From assembly GCA_030446955.1 (NCBI GenBank), contig JAUJMG010000058.1:8490-16186 (forward strand): a DNA stretch of 7,697 nucleotides. The letters are read 5' to 3'. This DNA comes from Thermomicrobiales bacterium (GTDB lineage Bacteria > Chloroflexota > Chloroflexia > Thermomicrobiales > UBA6265). The notes beneath the pieces were generated by a model. It was not told the origin of the DNA. It did no database searches and saw only the letters and a program-made list of their open reading frames with translations. Positions 1 through 5,889 of the stretch are shown one piece after another; position 1 is the stretch's first letter; each line of letters starts with the position of its first letter. Made by a program: the position numbers and the translations under genes.

Positions 1-134
1 CTTAAGCATGAGTGGATGCACGGTTAGGGATGGGGGTTACGTCGTTTGCGCGATGTGCTCGGTCCGCCGTGTCCCTAGAGTTGTGTCAGTGGTCCTGGCC
101 ACACCGATCCACGACACGACGCCCAAGATGCTCG

Positions 135-142
135 AAAGGAAG
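135..142 (+). promoter_or_regulatory. Shine-Dalgarno that selects the start at 152
   Basis: AAAGGAAG lies 9 bases before the ATG at 152 but directly abuts the ATG at 143. This favours 152 as the start and gives a clean signal peptide. I see no convincing -35/-10 pair upstream in bases 1-134. Confidence 0.5.
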
Positions 143-151
143 ATGCGCGCG

Positions 152-865
152 ATGAACCAATCCATGCGACGGATTCCGTTTCTCCTTCTAGCGCTGATCG
201 CGCTCGTGGTGGCGGCAAAGCCCGCTGGCGCGTCGACTGATCGGTTCCAGTTCAGAACCGAAGGCGCTACGGCCCAGTTCTCCTCCACCGATCCGCTCAC
301 CGGCTATATCACCGATGTAACGGTCTACGCTGCCGACGACCAGGGCTATCGCGCCTACGGCGACACCGGACAACCTGAGCGTATCTCCAAGGTCGACGTC
401 ATCGTCACCCAATACGACCCGAACTGTGGCGGAGATGGCGGTGGGAAGCTTGACGCCCAGGCAGGGGGAGGCGGCGGGTCGGACTGCTTCTACCACAGCA
501 TGTCGGGCACGTTCCCGGGCAAGGACGCTGTCGAGGGGTTGCCGGAGGACGCCTTCGGGGTGATCACGCCGAGCTTGGACAGCGCCTGGCTGAACTGGAC
601 CCTCACGCTGGTGGAGTGGGGTCCGGATGGAGACCTGATCGAGCATAGCGCCACGTTATCCTTGGCGTGGACCGCAACAGGCCCGAGGTATGCAGTGCGC
701 GACAACTGGCTCGCTCACGTCCCGCCGTACTTCGTCTCGAGCGGCCACATCAACGCACAGGTGCGGGAGGCCGAGGCCGTGGGGACCATCTCTTTCCGCG
801 GTGAGACGCACGAACTGACCAGCACCTCGGCCCACCTCTTTGACGCCCAAGAGATCCGCACCTAG
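152..865 (+). CDS. Secreted protein of unknown function
   Basis: I do not recognise a named family. With the start at 152 the product is 237 residues. Residues 1-28 form a signal peptide: a charged start (MRR at 5-7), a hydrophobic core (PFLLLALIALVVAA, 9-22), and a likely signal peptidase I site after AGA or AGAS (25-28). The mature part is about 210 residues, with alternating short hydrophobic strands and many Thr, Ser, Asp and Gly, which suggests an extracellular beta-rich fold. It has only two cysteines, C92 and C112, which flank a glycine-rich loop (GGDGGG and GGGGG) and could form a disulfide. There are no obvious catalytic motifs. The reading frame is open upstream to an ATG at 8, but that extension is Arg-rich and would bury the signal peptide. 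The AAAGGAAG at 135-142 is correctly spaced for ATG 152; ATG 143 lies too close to it. A strong hairpin follows the stop. The secreted location is fairly sure; the function is unknown. Confidence 0.75.
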   Translation: MNQSMRRIPFLLLALIALVVAAKPAGASTDRFQFRTEGATAQFSSTDPLTGYITDVTVYAADDQGYRAYGDTGQPERISKVDVIVTQYDPNCGGDGGGKLDAQAGGGGGSDCFYHSMSGTFPGKDAVEGLPEDAFGVITPSLDSAWLNWTLTLVEWGPDGDLIEHSATLSLAWTATGPRYAVRDNWLAHVPPYFVSSGHINAQVREAEAVGTISFRGETHELTSTSAHLFDAQEIRT

Positions 866-1180
866 GAACGCCACTTCGGCTGGTCCCCGCCACAACACGC
901 TTAACGCCAACAGGCTGAATGGACGTTCAAGGGGCGCCGCCAGCACAACCGCCGGCGGCGCCCCTTACTCCAGATCTCAGCTCATCCGGCCGGGTGCGTC
1001 ATCACTCTCTTCTCGTTCGTGGCCCTGGCCTAGCCGTTGAAAGATCCCCGCGTTCCCATCCATGCCGGGCCTCCACGATTCGTTTCTTTCCGTTCGCCAG
1101 TGGCAGACGCATCAGATGGTCAAGCCTCTGGCTCACTCGCGGGCGACCATGGCCTCCCGCACCGATGGAGATTCATTCCC
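866..1180. other. 315-base gap between the secreted-protein gene and the ester-cyclase-family gene
   Basis: Apart from the hairpin at 931-964 I find no gene here. A TTGAAA at 1037-1042 could be a -35 element, but no acceptable -10 lies 16-18 bases downstream. The frame of the following gene is open back to a TTG at 1037, but the intervening codons (Pro, Arg and Ser rich) do not look like part of the family domain. The promoter of the next gene must lie here if it is separately transcribed, but I cannot point to it. Confidence 0.5.
931..964 (+). terminator. GC-rich hairpin, probable terminator of the secreted-protein gene
   Basis: This is a perfect 11-bp inverted repeat, GGGGCGCCGCC (931-941) with GGCGGCGCCCC (954-964), around a 12-base loop. 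It starts 65 bases after the stop codon at 865. The bases that follow are TTACTCC, so there is no real U-tract. It is either a weak intrinsic terminator or a 3'-end-stabilising stem. The perfect pairing is directly visible; the terminator role is inferred. Confidence 0.6.
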
Positions 1181-1597
1181 ATGTCCCGATCCAACAAGGA
1201 GCTGGTGTGCCACTTTCTCGAGGAGGTGGTGAACCGTGGCAACACACATCTCTTACCTGAGTTAGTCGCCCCCGACCATGTTCGTCACGCGCCCGATGGC
1301 GACCTCTACGGCCCCGAGGGGATGCGTATTGAGCTTCACGAGTGGCGATTGGGCTTCCCCGACCTGGAGCTGGCTATCGAGGATTTGATCGAGGAAGGCG
1401 ACCGGGTGGTGAGCCGGTTCGTCCTGCGCGGCACCCACCGCGGCGTCTTCCTGGCAACTCCAGCGACCGGGCAGCGGGTCGAGGTGGCCGGCATCGGAGT
1501 CGACCGGATCCAGCAAGGCCGGCTCGCCGAGAGCTGGATCAGCTTCGACGGACTCGGCCTGCTGCGGCAATTGGGCGGGGAGATGACGGCGCGCTGA
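1181..1597 (+). CDS. SnoaL-like ester cyclase / NTF2-like family protein
   Basis: A 138-residue cytoplasmic protein of the SnoaL-like (polyketide-cyclase-like) branch of the NTF2-like cone fold; the length is normal for a one-domain member. It begins with the helix typical of the family (NKELVCHFLEEVVNRGN, 5-21), followed by LLPELVAPDHVRH (24-36), the glycine-containing PEG turn (45-47) and the acidic pattern FPDLELAIEDLIEEGDRVV (59-77). Then come the strand pairs RGTHRGVFL (83-91) and VEVAGIGVDRI (100-110), and the closing SWISFDGLGLLRQLG (118-132). NTF2-like proteins bind small hydrophobic molecules, and SnoaL itself closes an anthracycline ring by an aldol reaction. There is no polyketide cluster nearby, so the substrate is unknown and a catalytic role is not certain. 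ATG 1181 is the first ATG in the frame, and GGAG at 1167-1170 precedes it by 10 bases. It is followed by a convergent gene. Family assignment is firm; function is open. Confidence 0.85.
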   Translation: MSRSNKELVCHFLEEVVNRGNTHLLPELVAPDHVRHAPDGDLYGPEGMRIELHEWRLGFPDLELAIEDLIEEGDRVVSRFVLRGTHRGVFLATPATGQRVEVAGIGVDRIQQGRLAESWISFDGLGLLRQLGGEMTAR

Positions 1598-1621
1598 GGG
1601 GCACCGGCCAATCCTCTTTTT

Positions 1622-1655
1622 CCGGACGATCAGGGTTGGTGGGCTGATCGTCCGG
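1622..1655. terminator. Inverted repeat between convergent genes, possible bidirectional terminator
   Basis: A perfect 12-bp inverted repeat: CCGGACGATCAG (1622-1633) and CTGATCGTCCGG (1644-1655), with a 10-base loop. It lies 25 bases after the stop of the ester-cyclase gene and 47 bases after the stop of the opposite-strand sulfur enzyme gene, where a shared terminator would be expected. The only T-run (1617-1621) is on the upstream side for the + transcript and reads as A's after the stem for the - transcript, so neither direction has the usual U-tract. A smaller stem, ATCCCG (1662-1667) with CGGGAT (1676-1681), lies beside it. Confidence 0.55.
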
Positions 1656-1701
1656 TCCGCCATCCCGTGGCAAGCCGGGATCCCTCTTAGCCTGGCCGCC
1701 G

Positions 1702-3093
1702 CTACCTCTGCGTCGTCGGCAGGCTGGCTTCGGTCCAGGCGTTCATGCCGCCGGGGACGTTCGCGAGGTTCGACCAGCCGCGCTGAGCCAGCAGGCTGGC
1801 GGCGACGCTGGAGCGGTAGCCGCTGCCACAGATGACGGCGACCCGTCCAGCGTCCTTGATTGGGGGTTCCGCGCCCTGGGCGATCTCGCCGGCGAAGCAG
1901 TGGATCGCGCCCGGGATGTGGCCGCGGGACCACTCCTCGGCGTTGCGGACGTCGAGGACGGTGAGGCTGTCGTTCGGGTCATCGAGGTGGGCCGCAAGGG
2001 CGGGCACGGGGATCTGGGGAAGGTGCTCGATGCCGAGGCATGCCCCGCCCCAAGCGTCCATGCCGCCCGCCAGAAAGCCGGCCACGCGGTCGAGGCCGAT
2101 GCGGCGGAGGTGCGTCAGCGCCTCGGGGTAGCGTTCGTCGGCGTCGAGGACCAGGATCAGGTCGCGGTCGTAGGGGGCGAGCCACCCCATCCAGGCGGAG
2201 AAATTCGGCCCGAGCCCGGCGAAGACGGCACCCGGCATGTGGGCATCACCGAACGCCTGCGGGGATCGAGTGTCGACGACCAGGGCGCCGCCCGCCTGGC
2301 GCGCCGCCACGTCGTTAGAGGTCAACGATTGCCCGGCCGGCAGGGCGGCGAGCGGTGCGGCGCCGTCTCGATTGACGCGCTTGAGGATCGGGTAGTAGGT
2401 CGGTGGCTTGGGCATACCGTCCAGGACCATGCGGACGAATGCCTCCGGGGAGCGGGCCTGGAAAGCGTAGGAGTAACGCTTCTCCTGGCCGATGGTGGTG
2501 GTGGGGGCGTCCCCGATCTGCTTGCCGCAGGCCGATCCGGCGGTGTGGCCGGGGTAGACGACCAGGGCGTCATCGAGGCGGCTGAGGCGGCCGGTGACGG
2601 TGCGGAAGAGGTGCTCGGCCAGCGTGCGGGTCTGCTCCTCGCCCAGCAAGTCCGGGCGGCCGACCTCGCCGACGAAGAGCGCGTCGCCGGAGAAGAGCGC
2701 CACGGGGTCCGGGCGGCGGGCCGGGTCGATGAGCAGGTAGGCGAGGTGTTCCGGGGTATGACCGGGCGTCCAGAGCGCGCGGAGGCAGAGATCCCCGACG
2801 GCCACCTGCTCCCCGTCGGCGAGGGGCTGGTGGGGGAAGGTCTGGTCCCCGAACCAGCTTGCATAGACCGTGGCGCCGGTAGCGGCGGCAAGTTCGCCCG
2901 CGCCGGAGACGAAGTCGGCGTGGATGTGGGTCTCCAGGACCGCCGCGATGCGCAGCCCGTGGGCGGCGGCCCAGTTGGTGTAGGCCTCCACGTCGCGCCG
3001 GGGGTCGATGACCGCGGCGACGCCAGCTTCTTGGTCGGCGATCGCGTAGGCAACCTGGGCGAGACCAGGGGTGAAGAACCGCTCCAGCATCAT
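1702..3093 (-). CDS. Persulfide dioxygenase-rhodanese fusion (CstB-like)
   Basis: A 463-residue cytoplasmic protein with three domains. Residues 1-240 are a metallo-beta-lactamase fold of the ETHE1/persulfide dioxygenase type: THIHADF (55-61), TPGHTPEH (109-116), FSGDALFVGEVGRPDL (134-149) and YPGHTAGSACGK (180-191). H56, H112 and D137 fit the two-His-one-Asp iron site of ETHE1. H61 of the usual HxHxDH motif is Phe, consistent with a single metal. Residues about 255-350 are a rhodanese fold (VVDTRSPQAF, GFLAGGMDAW) with no cysteine in the active loop (VLDADERY). Residues about 363-460 are a second rhodanese with an intact loop CGSGYRS and C422 as the expected catalytic cysteine. This order and size match Staphylococcus aureus CstB (about 444 residues), which oxidises glutathione-like persulfides to sulfite and transfers sulfur to make thiosulfate. 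TTAGGAG precedes two adjacent ATGs (3093 and 3090); either could be used. It stands alone, divergent from the DUF1445 gene; I see no sqr, cstA or cstR nearby. Confidence 0.9.
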   Translation of the reverse strand: MMLERFFTPGLAQVAYAIADQEAGVAAVIDPRRDVEAYTNWAAAHGLRIAAVLETHIHADFVSGAGELAAATGATVYASWFGDQTFPHQPLADGEQVAVGDLCLRALWTPGHTPEHLAYLLIDPARRPDPVALFSGDALFVGEVGRPDLLGEEQTRTLAEHLFRTVTGRLSRLDDALVVYPGHTAGSACGKQIGDAPTTTIGQEKRYSYAFQARSPEAFVRMVLDGMPKPPTYYPILKRVNRDGAAPLAALPAGQSLTSNDVAARQAGGALVVDTRSPQAFGDAHMPGAVFAGLGPNFSAWMGWLAPYDRDLILVLDADERYPEALTHLRRIGLDRVAGFLAGGMDAWGGACLGIEHLPQIPVPALAAHLDDPNDSLTVLDVRNAEEWSRGHIPGAIHCFAGEIAQGAEPPIKDAGRVAVICGSGYRSSVAASLLAQRGWSNLANVPGGMNAWTEASLPTTQR

Positions 3094-3171
3094 GGAGGTC
3101 TCCTAAGGGCGACAACATGAGCGAACCGCGCCAACTACCACGGGCCAGCGACCGGAATGGAAGGTGCTGCC

Positions 3172-3177
3172 ATCGTA
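3172..3177 (-). promoter_or_regulatory. Weak candidate -10 element for the sulfur enzyme gene
   Basis: On the minus strand the bases read GCTACGAT, with TACGAT as the -10 hexamer. The preceding GC resembles the GCTACCGT context of the opposite promoter. No good -35 element stands 16-18 bases upstream; the nearest is TTCAGC at 19. It would give a leader of about 70 bases. Treat as a guess. Confidence 0.2.
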
Positions 3178-3402
3178 GCGCATCGCGGCGTTTCCCGCTG
3201 AATGGGCGCTGTTTCTCTGCGTCTCGAGGCCGGCGTCGTCGGGCGGCGCCAGACCGGGGAGCCCGGATCATTCATCATGGGCGTTTCCCGTCGCACCTCG
3301 CCGCAGGGCTAACCTCCGCGTTCAAGCCACAAAACCGGCTAGATCTGGCTGACGAACATCGCGTTGGTGACTAAGCCGGACGAGCGGGTGGGTGGGTCGT
3401 CG

Positions 3403-3431
3403 TTGACAGCCACCAGACCCCGTGCTACCGT
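3403..3431 (+). promoter_or_regulatory. Sigma-70-type promoter of the DUF1445 gene
   Basis: A perfect TTGACA -35 (3403-3408) is followed, after exactly 17 bases, by TACCGT (3426-3431). This keeps the most conserved T, A and final T of the -10 hexamer. Transcription would start near 3438, leaving a leader of about 30 bases with the Shine-Dalgarno GGGAGG at 3457-3462. The promoter may also serve the downstream transporter genes, as I see no equally good one in front of them. Confidence 0.65.
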
Positions 3432-3467
3432 CCGCGCCCTCATGGCCTGTGGGAACGGGAGGTCGGA

Positions 3468-4277
3468 ATGGCGATCGAAACTTCCGCCAGCACGAGCACC
3501 TTCACCACCCCCGGAGCCGTCCGCGCTGCGGTGCGGGCCGGCGAGTTCCGGGGTCACACGGCAGCGCTGGTGCCGGAGTTCGCACAGGCTAACCTGGCGG
3601 TGCTGCCGCGCGATCTCGCGGACGATTTTCTCGCGTTCTGCGAGCTCAACCCCAAGCCCTGCCCGGTGCTGGACATGACCGCGCCCGGCTCTCCGGAACC
3701 AGCTCGGATCGCGCCCGGCGCTGACGTGCGGACGGACATCCCGCGCTACCGGGTCTACCGCGACGGCGACCTGGTCGAGGAGCGCGACGACCTCCTCGAC
3801 CTCTGGCGGGACGACCTCGTTGCCTTCCTGATCGGCTGCTCGTTCACCTTCGAGGGCGAACTGGCGGCCGCCGGTGTGCCCGTGCGCCACGGCGAGGCGG
3901 GCCGGAACGTGCCGATGTACCGGACGAACCGCCCCTGCGAGCCGGCTGGCCCCTTCCGGGGGCCGCTGGTGGTCACGCTGCGACCCATTCCGCCTGAGCA
4001 CGTCGAGGCGGCCATCGCCGTTACGGAGCGCTACCCGGCGGTGCACGGCGGGCCGATCCACATCGGCGACCCGGCGGACCTGGGGATCGTCGATCTGGCG
4101 CGACCGGAGTGGGGGGACCCGCCGGTGATCGCGCCGGGCGACGTGCCGGTCTTCTGGGCGTGCGGGGTGACGCCGCAGGCGGTGGCGATCGCGGCGAAGC
4201 CGCCGTTGATGCTCACCCACGCGCCCGGGCACATGCTCGTGACGGACGTGCCGGTGGCCTCGCTTGCGGTGTCGTGA
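3468..4277 (+). CDS. DUF1445 / UPF0317 family putative hydro-lyase
   Basis: A 269-residue cytoplasmic protein, full length for the family that includes Bacillus subtilis YcsI. Hallmark segments appear in order: QANLAVLPRDLADDF (40-54), NPKPCPVLD (61-69), DIPRYRVYRDG (90-100), FLIGCSFTFE (120-129), NVPMYRTN (147-154), GGPIHIGDP (194-202), DVPVFWACGVTPQ (226-238) and HAPGHMLVTD (251-260). The conserved Cys residues C65, C124 and C232 and His H143, H193, H198, H251 and H255 are candidates for the active site. Members are annotated as putative hydro-lyases. The family is related to the N-terminal part of mammalian D-glutamate cyclase (DGLUCY), and in Bacillus YcsI is encoded beside the 5-oxoprolinase genes; a role in glutamate/5-oxoproline-type chemistry is therefore plausible but unproven here. 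The start is set by GGGAGG five bases upstream. The next gene, an amino-acid importer binding protein, starts 189 bases downstream on the same strand, so the two may share a transcript. Confidence 0.9.
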   Translation: MAIETSASTSTFTTPGAVRAAVRAGEFRGHTAALVPEFAQANLAVLPRDLADDFLAFCELNPKPCPVLDMTAPGSPEPARIAPGADVRTDIPRYRVYRDGDLVEERDDLLDLWRDDLVAFLIGCSFTFEGELAAAGVPVRHGEAGRNVPMYRTNRPCEPAGPFRGPLVVTLRPIPPEHVEAAIAVTERYPAVHGGPIHIGDPADLGIVDLARPEWGDPPVIAPGDVPVFWACGVTPQAVAIAAKPPLMLTHAPGHMLVTDVPVASLAVS

Positions 4278-4466
4278 CGGTTGACGGCGGGGTGTAGCGC
4301 CGGCGGGGCCGAGCGCGCCGGTATGGGACCGGGCCCCCGGCCGCATGTTCCCGGGGAGCGGGGGACAGCCGGCACCGGCGAACGGGTAGATGCGGAGATA
4401 TACGGCGGTGAAGGGATCACCGTCGCAGTTCGGCGGCCGACCGTGGCCGTACGGTGGGAGGACACG
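4278..4466 (+). promoter_or_regulatory. Structured GC-rich leader before the binding-protein gene
   Basis: This 189-base gap holds no gene; the binding-protein frame is open through it, but its codons do not look like protein and the real start has its own Shine-Dalgarno. Several stems can be drawn: CCGGCG/CGCCGG (4300-4305 with 4316-4321); CGGTGA/TCACCG (4406-4411 with 4417-4422); CGGCC/GGCCG (4434-4438 with 4445-4449); ACCGT/ACGGT (4440-4444 with 4451-4455). The last two overlap and exclude each other, and the last ends directly against the GGGAGG Shine-Dalgarno at 4456. No convincing promoter is visible: TTGACG at 4281-4286 has no -10 partner. Regulation by RNA structure is possible but inferred. 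Confidence 0.3.
4456..4461 (+). promoter_or_regulatory. Shine-Dalgarno that selects the start at 4467
   Basis: GGGAGG stands five bases before ATG 4467, the same sequence and spacing as for the DUF1445 gene. It decides against the longer open frame that runs back to a TTG at 4281. Confidence 0.7.
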
Positions 4467-5825
4467 ATGCGACCTCGTCACGCCCTGGGTTGGAATGTCC
4501 TGGCGATCCTCGGCTTGCTGGTGCCGATGCTGGCGGCGATCGCGGGCGGGGCGGGGGTTTCCGCCCAGGACGCGACGCCGATCGCGACCCCGGCGCCCGT
4601 GGTCTGTCCCCCGGACGCGGCCGGCGCGCCGGAGGGCGGCGTGGTCCGGGTCGGGGGCATCCTGCCGCTCAGCGGCACGGCGGCGACGGTGGGCAACGAC
4701 GAGCGGGCGGCCTTGCAACTTGCGGTGGATCTGGTGAACCAGGATCGGGGCGAGGTACCGTTGCCGCTGGCGGCGGGTGCCGGGCTCACGGGACTCGGCG
4801 GCGCGCAGGTGGAACTCATCTTCGCCGACAGCCAGGGCCAGGCCGAGGTCGGCCAGTCGGAGGCGACCCGGCTGATCGAGGATCAGCAGGTGGCCGCGCT
4901 CTTCGGCGCCTACAACAGCGCCGTGACCCGGACGGCGAGCGCGGCGGCGGAGCGGGCGGGGATCCCGTTCCTGAACGCCGAGTCCTCCTCGCCCGACCTA
5001 ACGGAGCAGGGCTACTACTGGTTCTTCCGCACCTCCCCGCACGACGGCACCTTCTCCGAGGGGATCTACGACTACATCGAGTCCTTGAACGCCAATCAGA
5101 ATGCCGGGATCAAGACGGTCTCGCTGCTCTACGAGGACACGGACTTCGGGGTCAACAGCGCCGAGGCGCTGACCGCCCAGGCGCAGGAGCGGGGCCTGAC
5201 GATCGCCGGCGAGGTCCGCCACGCCACGGGCGCCTCGTCGCTCACGGCCGAGGTGCAGGCGCTGCAGCAGCAGGGCGCCGACGTGATGATTCCCTCCTCC
5301 TACACGACGGACGCGATCCTGACGATCCAGACCGCCCGCCAGCTCGGCTACCTGCCGAAGACGATCGTGGCTCAGGACGCCGGCTACGCCGACCCGGCCT
5401 TTATCCAGGCGGTGGGAGGCGGTGCGGAGGGGATCGCGACGCGGTCCGCCTTCTCGCCCGACATCTTCGAGGTGAAGCCCGTCGCGGGGCAGGTCAATGA
5501 GCTGTACCGGGCGGTGGCGGGCAAGGATCTCTACGATGTCCCGGCCCGCGGCTTCACCGGCATGCTGACGTTGCTCGACGCGATCAACCGCGCCTGCTCG
5601 ACCGATCCGGAGGCGATCCACCAGGCGCTGGTCGAGACCAATCTGGGCGAGGCGGACACGATCATGCCCTGGACCGGGGTGACCTTCGACGAGAACCAGC
5701 AGAACGAATTGGGCCGCGGCATCATCGTCCAGGTGCAGGGCGGCCAGTACCGGACCGTCTTCCCGCAGGAGTTTGCCGTCGCCGAGCCGATCTTCCCGCT
5801 GGCTCCTTGGGACCAGCGACCGTAG
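4467..5825 (+). CDS. Branched-chain/polar amino-acid ABC transporter substrate-binding protein (LivK-like)
   Basis: A 452-residue exported protein of the Peripla_BP_6 (type I periplasmic binding) family that delivers an amino acid or similar compound to the Liv-type permease encoded next. Residues 1-33 are a signal peptide (RPRH, core VLAILGLLVPMLAAIAG, site after VSA). There is no lipobox, so it may be anchored only by an uncleaved signal or be free. A short linker, QDATPIATPAP (34-44), follows. The ligand-binding fold starts with VVRVGGILPLSGTAATVG (59-76), then ALQLAVDLVNQD (82-93), VELIFADSQGQ (115-125), VAALFGAYNSAVT (142-154), GIPFLNAESSSPDLTEQG (165-182), VSLLYEDTDFGVNSAEAL (218-235), ADVMIPSSYTTDA (271-283) and FTGMLTLLDAIN (363-374). 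Such proteins usually contact the ligand backbone through the Ser/Thr after the first strand and through the AES segment. The ligand cannot be read from the sequence: homologues bind branched-chain amino acids, amides, urea or aromatic compounds. It is 64 bases upstream of livH, with a strong hairpin between. Confidence 0.92.
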   Translation: MRPRHALGWNVLAILGLLVPMLAAIAGGAGVSAQDATPIATPAPVVCPPDAAGAPEGGVVRVGGILPLSGTAATVGNDERAALQLAVDLVNQDRGEVPLPLAAGAGLTGLGGAQVELIFADSQGQAEVGQSEATRLIEDQQVAALFGAYNSAVTRTASAAAERAGIPFLNAESSSPDLTEQGYYWFFRTSPHDGTFSEGIYDYIESLNANQNAGIKTVSLLYEDTDFGVNSAEALTAQAQERGLTIAGEVRHATGASSLTAEVQALQQQGADVMIPSSYTTDAILTIQTARQLGYLPKTIVAQDAGYADPAFIQAVGGGAEGIATRSAFSPDIFEVKPVAGQVNELYRAVAGKDLYDVPARGFTGMLTLLDAINRACSTDPEAIHQALVETNLGEADTIMPWTGVTFDENQQNELGRGIIVQVQGGQYRTVFPQEFAVAEPIFPLAPWDQRP

Positions 5826-5838
5826 GCGGTAGAGAGTG

Positions 5839-5875
5839 GCCGGGAGCCGGGCGGCTTCGTCGCCCGGCTCCCGGC
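5839..5875 (+). terminator. Perfect 15-bp hairpin between the binding-protein and permease genes
   Basis: The arms are GCCGGGAGCCGGGCG (5839-5853) and CGCCCGGCTCCCGGC (5861-5875), with a 7-base loop GCTTCGT. The stem begins 13 bases after the stop codon at 5825 and ends 14 bases before the GTG start at 5890. There is no U-tract. In solute-binding-protein operons a stem here commonly protects the upstream mRNA from 3' exonucleases or terminates part of the transcripts, giving more binding protein than permease. The pairing is directly visible; the role is inferred. Confidence 0.7.
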
Positions 5876-5889
5876 GCTGAGGGGGCGCC

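Larger units (their letters stand above)
3094..3467. other. Divergent intergenic region (374 bases)
   Basis: This separates the minus-strand sulfur enzyme gene from the plus-strand DUF1445 gene and should hold both promoters. The plus-strand promoter is clear (3403-3431); for the minus strand only a weak candidate is visible. A plus-strand open frame runs from about 3117 to 3374, but it is Arg/Ser rich, lacks a Shine-Dalgarno and looks non-coding. I see no strong palindrome of the kind a repressor would use. Confidence 0.5.

Noticed and set aside
8..151. Start of the secreted protein at ATG 8
   Set aside because: The extra 48 residues are Arg- and Val-rich without a Shine-Dalgarno, and would move the signal peptide to the interior of the protein.
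1037..1180. Start of the ester-cyclase-family protein at TTG 1037
   Set aside because: The family domain begins just after ATG 1181, and the upstream codons do not resemble it.
1900..3120. 406-codon plus-strand open frame opposite the sulfur enzyme gene
   Set aside because: It lies wholly antisense to a gene with clear domain motifs; its product is rich in Gly, Val, Arg and Asp with no recognisable domain. Such long antisense frames are usual in GC-rich DNA.
3187..3290. 11-base direct repeat GGCGTTTCCCG at 3187-3197 and 3280-3290
   Set aside because: A window of this size is expected to contain several 11-base repeats by chance; no further extension or matching copies at the gene starts.
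3117..3374. Possible 85-residue protein in the divergent intergenic region
   Set aside because: Arg- and Ser-rich sequence, no Shine-Dalgarno, and it would cover the region needed for the two promoters.
4281..4466. N-terminal extension of the binding protein back to TTG 4281
   Set aside because: It would put 62 residues before the signal peptide and ignores the well-placed GGGAGG five bases before ATG 4467.
3339..4718. 459-codon minus-strand open frame across the DUF1445 gene and the leader
   Set aside because: The product is Arg/His-rich and low in complexity and runs opposite a well-supported gene; no Shine-Dalgarno or family motif.
4454..5500. 348-codon open frame overlapping the binding-protein gene in another frame
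   Set aside because: Gly/Arg/Ala-rich shadow of the binding-protein codons, with no motif of its own.
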